Assembly (NCBI RefSeq): GCF_025685545.1
Contig: NZ_JAGSYC010000026.1
Coordinates: 744,001 to 808,000 of the forward strand
Reading direction: 5' to 3'
Source: Granulicella paludicola
GTDB taxonomy: Bacteria > Acidobacteriota > Terriglobia > Terriglobales > Acidobacteriaceae
Length of the DNA: 64,000 nt
The translations under genes were made by a program, and so were the position numbers. Below are positions 17,025 to 25,527 of the stretch, piece by piece (the stretch's first letter is position 1; every line of letters starts with the position of its first letter). The notes below the pieces were generated by a model. It saw nothing but the letters and a program-made list of their open reading frames with translations, was not told the DNA's origin and ran no database searches.

Positions 17025-18068
17025 ATGCCGCGTAACGCATCCTCTGACGCTCGGATCAAAGTTGACCCCGAAGTCTGGCTCCGCAATCTACCTAAGGCCG
17101 AGCTTCATCTCCACCTCGAAGGTTCTATCACGCCGGAGACGTTGGTTGAGCTGTCTCATCGCAACGACGCCCAGCCTCTCACGCTTGAAGCCGCGAGGAA
17201 TGTCTATAGCTATACGGACTTCCCCAGTTTTCTGATGAGCTTCAAGGCCGTGACCGAGCGGCTGCACGCACCGGCGGACTACGAAACCATTACCTACAAT
17301 ATGCTTCGCGACCTGTCAGCACAGGGAGTTCGTCATGCTGAGGTCTACATCTCCATCGGTATCCTGTATCGCTTTGCCCGGCTCGATGTTGATGAGGTGA
17401 TGGCAGCCGTTGAGCGAGGTCGCGAGCGGGGCGAGAGGGAGTTCGGCGTGACGCTGCTCTGGATCGTAGACGCAGTGCGCCACTTCGGCCTTGAAGAATG
17501 TGCCCGCGTCTTCCGCAAGGCGTCGGAGCTGAAACAGAAGTACCCCAGCGTGGTGGGCATCGGCATCGGTGGCGATGAGGCGCGCGGGCCTGCTCAGGAC
17601 TTTCGTGAGCTCTATGCCGAAGCCAAAGAGAACGGTCTCCGCCTTACCTGCCACGCCGGCGAGTCCACCGGCCCGCAGAGCGTATGGGCGGCAGTAAACA
17701 TCGGCGCCGAACGCATCGGCCATGCACTGACGGCGCAGCAGGATGATGACCTGATTGCTATCCTCGCTGAGCGGCAGATTCCACTGGAGCTTAACATCAC
17801 CAGTAACCTGCGCACCGGTTGTTGCCCCTCGCTCTTTGAACATCCGGTGAAGCGCTACTTCGAAGAGGGTTTGATGGTGACGATAAACTCCGACGACCCG
17901 CCGTTCTTCGGAGCGAACCTCCTCGAGGAATACCTGCTGGCCTACCGCGAGTTCGAGTTCACCTTCGAGCAGCTGCGGGAGTTGGCTGCCAACTCGGTTG
18001 AGGCAAGCTTTCTGCCGCCGGAGCGCAAGCTCGCGTTGCTCGGCGAAGTGGAACGCTACGGTTGGTGA
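17025..18068 (+). CDS. add: Adenosine deaminase-family metal-dependent hydrolase
   Basis: The enzyme probably deaminates adenosine (or a related aminopurine) in purine salvage. The 347-residue cytoplasmic protein shows the amidohydrolase ligands: PKAELHLHLEGSI (His28, His30), LRLTCHAGESTGP (His and the catalytic Glu region), ERIGHAL (His), and a final TINSDDPPFFG (metal-binding Asp). The short INSDDPPFF form is shared with adenine deaminase-like members of the group, so substrate choice is not certain. It stands alone, divergent from apbE. Confidence 0.9.
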   Translation: MPRNASSDARIKVDPEVWLRNLPKAELHLHLEGSITPETLVELSHRNDAQPLTLEAARNVYSYTDFPSFLMSFKAVTERLHAPADYETITYNMLRDLSAQGVRHAEVYISIGILYRFARLDVDEVMAAVERGRERGEREFGVTLLWIVDAVRHFGLEECARVFRKASELKQKYPSVVGIGIGGDEARGPAQDFRELYAEAKENGLRLTCHAGESTGPQSVWAAVNIGAERIGHALTAQQDDDLIAILAERQIPLELNITSNLRTGCCPSLFEHPVKRYFEEGLMVTINSDDPPFFGANLLEEYLLAYREFEFTFEQLRELAANSVEASFLPPERKLALLGEVERYGW

Positions 18069-18119
18069 CAGCGCTTGTGCAGGTACCAGATACGGGACAC
18101 CTCGATAGGTGAGTCCGAT

Positions 18120-18281
18120 CTAGAGCCGCTTGCGACCGCGCCCGAAGAGCAGGTAAAGGATCACGAGCACAAGGATAAGGTCCACGATGCTTCCGCCGTA
18201 GTAACCGACGCCAGGACCCATGTAGTAGCCGCCACCGCCGAACACGAGCAGCAGAATAACGAGAATAAGAATAAGAGGCAT
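18120..18281 (-). CDS. Tiny two-segment membrane protein, DUF3309-like
   Basis: ATG 18281-18279 to TAG 18122-18120 encodes 53 residues. The N-terminus is MPLILILVILLLVFGGGGYY, a Gly/Tyr-rich centre follows (YYMGPGVGYYGGS), and a second hydrophobic stretch (IVDLILVLVILYLLFG) precedes the basic tail RGRKRL. This layout resembles DUF3309-type microproteins. The plus-strand ORF over the same bases has no protein character. The ribosome-binding site is weak. The gap 18282-18476 upstream shows nothing else recognisable. Confidence 0.65.
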   Translation of the reverse strand: MPLILILVILLLVFGGGGYYMGPGVGYYGGSIVDLILVLVILYLLFGRGRKRL

Positions 18282-18476
18282 AGGCGAGAGTCTAGCACGG
18301 GAAATCCAGTTCCGGTCGAGAGTCCGGAGCCGGGTTGCATGCTGCGCAAGAAGCGCTCGAGATAGGACTGTGCCGGAGATGAGTCTTTCAACGGCATGAA
18401 CGAACTCGCCAAACTGTAATCGACGCTGATGCCCAACTACTCGCAGGCAAAGGTGAACTTCGGCAGGATGGCAAGG

Positions 18477-20093
18477 TCAGCGCACCGGCAGTGATGAGGG
18501 GTTTCTCCAGATCAGAAGGAGGGCTAACCAAAGGCAACACAGGTAGGAGAACAGATCGCCTATGTGAGCGTAGGGTGTGTGGCCGCCCTCGATCAGTGGC
18601 ATTGACTTCAGGCTATGGCTGGCTGGTACTGGATGTGAATAGGTATCCACCGTGAAAGTCTTCTGAATGACCCTGCCATTCGCATCAACGAAGGCAGAAA
18701 CCCCCGAATTCACGCTGCGAACCAGGGCAGATCGCTCTTCGATGGAGTCAAACACACTAAGAGCCAGATGTTCCATCGGTTCGGACGTGTCTCCGAACCA
18801 GGTATCGTTCGTCAGATTAACCAGCAGATCCGGGTGATGCTTCCCGACACTTCGCAAGATTTCAGGCAATGTATCTTCGAAGCAGATGAAGGTACCCAGG
18901 CGCCAGGCCCTGCCGTCGCCGGTCCGCAATATTAGAGGATTTGCCTGTGTCCCCGGAGTAAAGCGCGCATACTCATGCGGCATCAGTTCCGTGAGCCACG
19001 GCAATAGTTCTCCTGCCGGAACTCGTTCACCAAAGTTCAACAACCTGATCTTGTCATAAATGCCAACAAAGGCACCTGTGCGATCAACTAGTAGAGCCGA
19101 ATTGAAACGCTGTCCATTTGCGACGTCGAAGGTCTGGGCCCCGATCACTACGGGCGTAGCGAAACCGCGCAGGACTCTCTCCAGTACGCCTGGCGATGCA
19201 TCGGTGGAGGCGTCCCGACGGAGAAGGTAGGGATAACTGGCTTCACTCCATACGATCAACTGCGCGCCCTCTGCCTCCAACTCACGCGATTGCTCCTGAA
19301 GCGCAATAAGACGCTGCATCTCATCCTGCGTCGAAGAAACTCCGCGATGCCTGAGACCGGCATTCGCCTGAACAATACCAACGCGAAGCTTAGAAGCGGA
19401 GGCGGCGACCGCATCGAAATGCTGCATTCGCAAGCCGCCATAGATCAGAGAGGCGAAGAAAACGAGCAATACCGCAATAGCGCATCGTAGCGCTTGATAA
19501 CGGCGCGAAAGGAGATCGTACAAGCCTCCGTTGACCATCAATAGGAGCGCACTCACTCCGGCAGGGCCTGTGATGTCGGCTATTTGAATCAGCAATGGAT
19601 GCCACGCCTGCGTGATTCCGAGGCTGTATGGAAAGACCATGGGAAGAATCAGCTCCGAGGCCACGATTGCCAGCGGAGCTATCAGGGCCATAGGTACATC
19701 CTTCCTATGCCGAATGAGACGAACCGCTGCTCCGAATAAAACGAAGAGAAGGCCTTGGTAGGCGCAGACGGCAAAGAAAAGTGCGATTGAAGTCGGCCAG
19801 GAAAAGTTTGTAAATCTCTTGATCGTGGTGAGGAGCCAGTAACAACCTCCGATGTTTGCGACGAATCCAGCCCAACCGCACCACAAAACGGCGCTGAGGA
19901 AAGACGATGTGGAGTTAATGACAATGAGGAGTGGGACCATGGCAACCCAGCCCACCACTGAAAGCGGCAAAGCTGGATCACCCAGAGCCCATAGACAACC
20001 ACTTGCTGTGGCGAATGCGAAGTGGAAGAGGATCATGAGGTCCCTCTCGCGCTTCAAAATCGGTTTCGTCATGATGTATCTCAGGAAGAGCAT
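18477..20093 (-). CDS. lnt: Apolipoprotein N-acyltransferase
   Basis: Lnt adds the third acyl chain to lipoproteins at the periplasmic face of the inner membrane. The 538-residue protein has about 6 membrane segments in the first 220 residues, then a nitrilase-like domain. The catalytic triad is visible: Glu in IVWSEASYPYLL (near residue 284), Lys in YDKIRLLNFGE (near 347) and Cys in TFICFEDTLPE (near 404). A last membrane segment closes the protein. The GC content looks lower than that of its neighbours. Start sites at 20093 or 20072 are both possible. Confidence 0.93.
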   Translation of the reverse strand: MLFLRYIMTKPILKRERDLMILFHFAFATASGCLWALGDPALPLSVVGWVAMVPLLIVINSTSSFLSAVLWCGWAGFVANIGGCYWLLTTIKRFTNFSWPTSIALFFAVCAYQGLLFVLFGAAVRLIRHRKDVPMALIAPLAIVASELILPMVFPYSLGITQAWHPLLIQIADITGPAGVSALLLMVNGGLYDLLSRRYQALRCAIAVLLVFFASLIYGGLRMQHFDAVAASASKLRVGIVQANAGLRHRGVSSTQDEMQRLIALQEQSRELEAEGAQLIVWSEASYPYLLRRDASTDASPGVLERVLRGFATPVVIGAQTFDVANGQRFNSALLVDRTGAFVGIYDKIRLLNFGERVPAGELLPWLTELMPHEYARFTPGTQANPLILRTGDGRAWRLGTFICFEDTLPEILRSVGKHHPDLLVNLTNDTWFGDTSEPMEHLALSVFDSIEERSALVRSVNSGVSAFVDANGRVIQKTFTVDTYSHPVPASHSLKSMPLIEGGHTPYAHIGDLFSYLCCLWLALLLIWRNPSSLPVR

Positions 20094-20179
20094 CCCGCTC
20101 GCCTAAGGCGAAGGCCTTCGTACAAGTGAAGGTCTCGCTTAGGGCGAGCTCAACATATTCGTGGGCAATTTCCCTAGGG

Positions 20180-23100
20180 CTACTGATGGATCCAGCCTTC
20201 GAGTTGTACCGAATGCGAGATGGAGCCACTTGTGGCGGTTACGACGAAGTCGTAGTCGAGAGTGCAGCCTGCAGTGGAGAGCAATCCGGCACTGAGAAGC
20301 GCGAACAGAATCAGGCTCAAGAATCGTGGGCGCATACGGAGTCGTTTACGCCACATAAGGAGGGAGAAAACTCCGCAGGCGAGAAAAGGAAGTGCCTTAT
20401 CGCCCATGCGCCTGTGCCGTATCTGGAGCGCTACAGAGGGCGAGCCAAAGTTAAGCTTGACGGTCACCGTGCTCTTTCTCGGCGTTACTGTAGAGGGCGA
20501 GAAGGTGTAAGAAGCGGTATTCCCTTGCAGACCAGCGATACTAAAGGTAATTGGGGAATTGAAACCTACGGATGGATCGATGGGAGCAATTTGAAACGTG
20601 TAGGTAGACGAATCTCCATTGCCCGAGCCAATGTACATGTCGCCGGAGTTCGAGGTAAAGGTGAAATCACTATTGCTGGTATAGCCTGTAAGCGCAACCA
20701 CAGCCGAAGCGTCTCCACTCGGTGTCGTGAGGCTGACATTCATCGTTGCGGTAAAGTCTTGCCCGGTGGCGCCAGGAGCAAACAACACGTTAATCGTGCA
20801 CTGCATCCCTTTGGTCAGGCTCGCGGGGCAGTTATTTGTCTGAGTGAATGACCCTGGATTGGCACCCGCGAAAGTTACGCCCCCAAAGCCCAGCGCCTGA
20901 TCTCCAGAGTTTCCAACGGTGACCACCTGCGCTGCACTGGTCTTTCCATTGGCTGTAACAGGAAAACTGATGGAAGTCGGGCTTACGGAAGGTGCTGCGG
21001 GAGTGATGAGATTTCCGGTAAGTGCAGTGAGTAAGACATGGCGTACCGGCTGTGGCGTCGGATCACCAACGAGAGTCCAATAGACTTGCGCACTCGCAAC
21101 AAGTGTCTGGTCGACCGGACCTGTCCCCGTCATGCTCGCGAGCAGCACTAGTCCGCCTCCTGGCACGATCGTGTATGTGATAACGCCCGTGCCACTCGCA
21201 ATAGAGTACGTGCATCCACCGGGCGAAAGGCAGCCAGCGGTGAGTGGGATGATGGAGAAGGAAGAAGCGTTTGTATTGACGGCACTAATGTCCGTGGACA
21301 GGATCTGGATACTCGCCGTAGAACTGTTCGTAATATTCAGGCGCTGCGTACTTGAAGGAGCACCCGCGACCTGGTCCGAGAAGATGAGAGAGTTCGGCAG
21401 CAGTGTTACCGCACCAGTCGGGTCCTGAACTCCGGTTGCAGTCAAGGCTACGCTGGGATTCGATGAGCCGTCCTGCACCGTGAAAGTCCCAACCTGTGTA
21501 ATGTACGCGATGCTCTGAAAGGTCAGCGTATAGGTGCAGCTCCCCTTCGCTGCTACCTGGGTACCGCAAGTAGTGCCGACGACTTTGAAGTCTGACGGCA
21601 TAATCGTCGTACCGCTGATCGTGACAGGCTGTGATCCGTTGTTGGTGAAGGTTACAACCTGGGTTCCTACAGACGATAGATAGACGTTCCCAAAGTTGAC
21701 GGAAGCTGGAGTAAGCGTCTCTGTACCTGTGCCGCCAGTGGCTATGGCTGTTAACTGGGCACTCAGATTTGTGATCACAAATGGATGAACCGCGGTGACA
21801 TTTGGCGTGCCAGAGGCAACCGTGAGACTGCCACTGAGTTGACCGGTGACCGCAGGAGCCGCCGTGATGCCGTACTGGCATGTGGATGAAGCGGCGATGC
21901 TCGCACCGCAGCCATCACTACTTAGGGTGAAGCCCGTCCCGCTGACTGTAGCGCCCTGGATGGGTACCGCAGACGCGCTTGAGTTTTGCAGCGCGATCGT
22001 CATGGTGCTCGTTGCGCCGACGCTGAGGCTACCGAAGTTGAGTGTGGTCGGCGAGAGCGAGAGCGAAGTCTGTGTAGATGTGCCTTGACCTGATAGCGCA
22101 ATGACGACCGGATTTTGCTGATTATCCAGGTCTGCAATAGAAAGAGTCGCTGTTATTTGGCCGCTTGATTGAGGTGTAAAGGTGAAAGTGATAGTGCAGT
22201 TCAAGCCTGGCTGAAGAAATCCGTTGCAGTTATTCGAAGTGGTGAAGTCCGCTGCATCGGATAGCTTGGGTGCGCTGAGGTAAATGCCTTTAGTCGTTGG
22301 ATTTGAGAGAGTGGCCGCCATGGTGCCACTCTGTTGACCCACAGGAATGTCAGGGAACGTAATGGACGAGGGAGAAGCGCCAAACCCGGGCGCGGGCTGA
22401 ACGCGCGTCAGAAAGCCCTCGGGAGCCACATTCGCACCGGAACAGCTATTGCACGCGAGCTGGTATGGGCTGTCCGTGGGGTAGTCACTCGCCGTGGTGT
22501 AGCCCGAGATGTAGAGAAGATTGTTGGCGTCGTATGCTACCCGTACCGGAGTCGTTGTACCCGTGCTCGATCCCAGGTACGACGAGACAAGTAGAGACGC
22601 ATTTCCAGATGCGGTCGTGTCGAAGGTAAGAAAAACTGCGTCGCGGTTCGCACCTGAGAGGGCTGGTGTCGTAAGAGTACTCTTGGTCGGATAACCCGAT
22701 CCTGCGGAGATCGCAACCGCAACCTGCCCACTGGATGTAGCGGCAAGGGTGTTTGTCTCTCCGCTGAAAAGGGTTGAATAGGCAATCGCCTGGCCACCTG
22801 CTGTCACCTTGGTGATGTAACCGAGAGTGGTCCCATAAGCGGCAAGGTCACTATATCCGTAGGCCTGGTTCTTGAGGGGGTAGTCCACTTGGTTGGTAAT
22901 GCCGGTGACGTACAGGTTGTCGGACGCGTCGACGATGAGGTCCTGCGGAAGGTTGCCAGCAGACGCCCCGAAGCTATTGACGGATCCGCCAAGGTACGTG
23001 GCATAGGATACGGCAGTGTCGTCCGCATTGAGTTGCATCAGGAAGCTTGTGTTGCAGCTTGCGATCGCACAGGCTGGTTGTAGCGAACTGGCACTGGTTG

Positions 23101-24667
23101 CAGGAAAGGTATTGCTATGCGTCTCTCCATAGAGCCAGAGATTGCCGCCAGAGTCTAGAGCGATGGAGGATAGGCTCGGGCCGTTGGCCGGGTTCTGATC
23201 GTCGCCAACAAGAGTAGAAAACAGTAGCGAATTGACGCCGGACTTTGAAGTATCGAACTTGGCAACAAAGTCATTTCCCTCCTTGAAGAGTGGATTCTTC
23301 GTTGGCAAGGTCCCGCCACCGGCGTAGCCGATCATATAAACAACACCGTTGTAATAGGCGGCGAGGCCATCGGCGCTCCCAGTCGATACCGTGCCGATGT
23401 CCTGAACGGGAGAACCCAGGCTAAGCGGTCCGTTGCCGAAGAAGGTGGAGTAGAGCAGATACGATCCATCCGCAGTGATCTTGGTGAGTGTGCCGCCAAG
23501 AATCACTGTGCCACTGCCGTTCTTCGGTGGCTGCGTGGAGTAGCCGTTAAGGGTCGGGAAGTCGGTACTGAGGCTTCCCCCAGCGATATACAGGTATCCG
23601 GCAGGGTCATACGCGAGCGAGGTGGCGATGTCCCGATCACTTCCGCCAATGTAAGTGGCAAACTTGAGAGTCGTTCCCGTTGAGTCGAGCGCGGCGACAT
23701 AAAAGTCATATTTGCTGCCGGGATTTTGAGCGAAGGGTGGATCAGGGTTCTTGGATCCGCATCCTGTCCCGCACACGGATCCAGGTCCACCCAGTTGGGG
23801 AAGATCCGTCGAATCGGTCTGCATCAGGAGATACATATTGCCGGCCTTATCAACGCGCATATCCACGATCCCGTCGAGGTTGGATCCTCCAAAATAGGTG
23901 GAGTAGGTGATGACGGGGTCGATGATCAACGGTCTTGCGTGGTCGTATGGTCCAAGCGAGAAGGCGAACTGATGATCAGGCAGAGCGTGATACATGGCAG
24001 CAACTACTGCATGGCTGCCGTCGTCGCGCCGCTGATATGCGACAGGCTGACGCAACTCCAGTGTGCGATGGTCAGCAGTTTTAAGGATTAGGCTGCCAGT
24101 CTTCGGGTCGAGTGTTGGCTGCGCTCCCTGGAAGCTCATACGGATTTGATCGGGATCGGCCTGAGGAGCGACCATGTAGTCATACTCCAGACGGTCGTCA
24201 TTCCCGTAGTAAACGAGATCGATGTTGCGATAAATGTCGTTGAGACGGGCGCGGCTGTATTGGTTGACATGAGTGCGGTATTTCGTCGGATCATTGCCCA
24301 GAAAATAGTTGCTGTGACCGGGGAGCTGGGATTCTCCAATGGGAGCGGCATTCGGGTCGGCCCCGCCGAGATACATGGCAACAGGGCTCTGGCCGGAGGC
24401 GGATAAGCCGACGGTTCCGCCTTTACCGATCTGGAGAATGCGACCTGCGGAGCGGCTGACCATACGTCCTTCTGTGGTGGGCTCGAAGCGCAGCGGCTGA
24501 GAGGCCAGAAGGCTGGCCGCGCGATCTGGCGAAGGTGTTTGAGCCGACAGAATCGTGCTGGGGATTGCCGAGAGAGTGGCGATGAGCGAATTGATGATGA
24601 ATTTTGGAGTAGCACGATAGAGCTTGGAAGCTAAGAGGCGGATCTTGGCAGCGGCAAAATGAATCAT
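20180..24667 (-). CDS. Giant secreted SBBP beta-propeller / ASH-domain protein
   Basis: ATG 24667 is chosen because AGGAG lies 7 bp upstream; this gives 1495 residues. Order: a signal-anchor-like start ending near ILSAQ (about residue 43); an N-terminal domain typical of SBBP proteins (NYFLGNDPTKYRTHVNQYSR, then DLVYYGNDDRLEYDYMV); propeller repeats with SBBP signatures (YFGGSNLDGIV, YIGGSDRDIATSLAYD, YLGGSVNSFG) to about residue 730; then five or more ASH/choice-of-anchor-D repeats (SPTTLNFGSLSVG, TPASVNFGNVYL, SPTSISFPVTANG). The C-terminus has a membrane segment with a lipobox-like LLSTAGC and ends within 30 residues. It is probably exported and envelope-bound. Two small genes precede it on the same strand. 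Confidence 0.85.
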   Translation of the reverse strand: MIHFAAAKIRLLASKLYRATPKFIINSLIATLSAIPSTILSAQTPSPDRAASLLASQPLRFEPTTEGRMVSRSAGRILQIGKGGTVGLSASGQSPVAMYLGGADPNAAPIGESQLPGHSNYFLGNDPTKYRTHVNQYSRARLNDIYRNIDLVYYGNDDRLEYDYMVAPQADPDQIRMSFQGAQPTLDPKTGSLILKTADHRTLELRQPVAYQRRDDGSHAVVAAMYHALPDHQFAFSLGPYDHARPLIIDPVITYSTYFGGSNLDGIVDMRVDKAGNMYLLMQTDSTDLPQLGGPGSVCGTGCGSKNPDPPFAQNPGSKYDFYVAALDSTGTTLKFATYIGGSDRDIATSLAYDPAGYLYIAGGSLSTDFPTLNGYSTQPPKNGSGTVILGGTLTKITADGSYLLYSTFFGNGPLSLGSPVQDIGTVSTGSADGLAAYYNGVVYMIGYAGGGTLPTKNPLFKEGNDFVAKFDTSKSGVNSLLFSTLVGDDQNPANGPSLSSIALDSGGNLWLYGETHSNTFPATSASSLQPACAIASCNTSFLMQLNADDTAVSYATYLGGSVNSFGASAGNLPQDLIVDASDNLYVTGITNQVDYPLKNQAYGYSDLAAYGTTLGYITKVTAGGQAIAYSTLFSGETNTLAATSSGQVAVAISAGSGYPTKSTLTTPALSGANRDAVFLTFDTTASGNASLLVSSYLGSSTGTTTPVRVAYDANNLLYISGYTTASDYPTDSPYQLACNSCSGANVAPEGFLTRVQPAPGFGASPSSITFPDIPVGQQSGTMAATLSNPTTKGIYLSAPKLSDAADFTTSNNCNGFLQPGLNCTITFTFTPQSSGQITATLSIADLDNQQNPVVIALSGQGTSTQTSLSLSPTTLNFGSLSVGATSTMTIALQNSSASAVPIQGATVSGTGFTLSSDGCGASIAASSTCQYGITAAPAVTGQLSGSLTVASGTPNVTAVHPFVITNLSAQLTAIATGGTGTETLTPASVNFGNVYLSSVGTQVVTFTNNGSQPVTISGTTIMPSDFKVVGTTCGTQVAAKGSCTYTLTFQSIAYITQVGTFTVQDGSSNPSVALTATGVQDPTGAVTLLPNSLIFSDQVAGAPSSTQRLNITNSSTASIQILSTDISAVNTNASSFSIIPLTAGCLSPGGCTYSIASGTGVITYTIVPGGGLVLLASMTGTGPVDQTLVASAQVYWTLVGDPTPQPVRHVLLTALTGNLITPAAPSVSPTSISFPVTANGKTSAAQVVTVGNSGDQALGFGGVTFAGANPGSFTQTNNCPASLTKGMQCTINVLFAPGATGQDFTATMNVSLTTPSGDASAVVALTGYTSNSDFTFTSNSGDMYIGSGNGDSSTYTFQIAPIDPSVGFNSPITFSIAGLQGNTASYTFSPSTVTPRKSTVTVKLNFGSPSVALQIRHRRMGDKALPFLACGVFSLLMWRKRLRMRPRFLSLILFALLSAGLLSTAGCTLDYDFVVTATSGSISHSVQLEGWIHQ

Positions 24668-24742
24668 GAGAAGTCTCCTGAAGAGGGTGGATGTGGGAGC
24701 TGAGTCCATGAAGATTGGCGAGCTTTGTCGGCGACAAGGAAC

Positions 24743-24871
24743 TCAGCCCTTGTGCGTGTGCTTGCCGACGTCCCTGATAAAGCGCTGAATCAGGTTGAGA
24801 GCCGGAACCCAGAGCAAGAGGGCCGTCAGAAAGCCTACGGTGACTGAAACGGCGAACAGTTCATCAGACAT
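24743..24871 (-). CDS. Tiny single-pass membrane protein (42 aa)
   Basis: ATG 24871-24869 to TGA 24745-24743 encodes 42 residues, starting MSDELFAVSVTVGFLTALLL and ending KHTHKG. TTTAGGAGAAGTGAC places AGGAG 7 bp before the ATG. One hydrophobic helix spans about residues 6-26. It lies 19 bp after the zinc-ribbon-like gene and 75 bp before the giant repeat protein, so the three probably form one operon. No family is recognised. Confidence 0.65.
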   Translation of the reverse strand: MSDELFAVSVTVGFLTALLLWVPALNLIQRFIRDVGKHTHKG

Positions 24872-24890
24872 GTCACTTCTCCTAAAGCAG

Positions 24891-25217
24891 TTATTTGGGA
24901 AATTGCGAAGAGAGGAAGTCGCCTCTCATCTCTTGAATGGAGCGCTCGCAGACCCATACCTCGTTCTCGGGGGAACAGAAGAGATGTAGCTTGCCTTCGC
25001 TCGCGGCTAGCTTCAGTTGCGCTGCTGTCAGGCGCAGTGCTCCAAGTACAGCGCGAAGGTCTGGCAGCCACGGCGATCCGCACACGGGACAGCGTCTGGG
25101 GGGTAAAGTCTGCCCTGGAGTTGTGCCGCGCCCGTCCAACTCCCGCGGAGAGACCTCTGTGATCGAGAGGGTTACTTCTGTGTGTTCGATTCGTATCGAG
25201 ATCCGCTTCCGTTGCAT
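24891..25217 (-). CDS. Small protein with a CPVCGS zinc-knuckle-like motif
   Basis: The 108-residue cytoplasmic protein has one CPVCGSPW motif (residues 43-50) and two more cysteines near residues 81 and 90 (HLFCSPENEVWVCERSI), enough for a possible four-Cys metal site. A helical segment (LRAVLGALRLTAAQLKLAASEGK) joins them. It is the first gene of the presumed operon with the 42-residue membrane protein and the SBBP/ASH protein. I do not recognise the family. The gap to the divergent regulator (25218-25527) shows no feature I can name. Confidence 0.65.
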   Translation of the reverse strand: MQRKRISIRIEHTEVTLSITEVSPRELDGRGTTPGQTLPPRRCPVCGSPWLPDLRAVLGALRLTAAQLKLAASEGKLHLFCSPENEVWVCERSIQEMRGDFLSSQFPK

Positions 25218-25527
25218 AGGTTTGTTGTCCCACGCGCCACGGCGGACCGTCCTAAATCCGCACTCAACGGATGCTCAATTCGGTATCAATCTGCTTAAGT
25301 GCTGCAAGTAAGGGGGTTGCGGCATGAAGGTCTCTCCGGAACAGGGCTTGCAGCGTCGCGTTTTCAACGCGATCTATTTATGTCGTGTGGGTGGATAGCC
25401 TTTGATATGCTTCTCCTCAAACGCAAACTGTTTGGCGTGATGTGGAAGCACCGCCTGTCAACGTACAAGCGAGTCTCTCCAGTCTTCAAAAAATCTGACT
25501 GATCGCGAATTGCTGCCTACACTACTC

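Noticed and set aside
18161..18436. Minus-strand ORF of 91 codons near 18.3 kb
   Set aside because: It runs in another frame across the 53-residue membrane protein, which has better composition and a proper stop; this ORF has no supported start.
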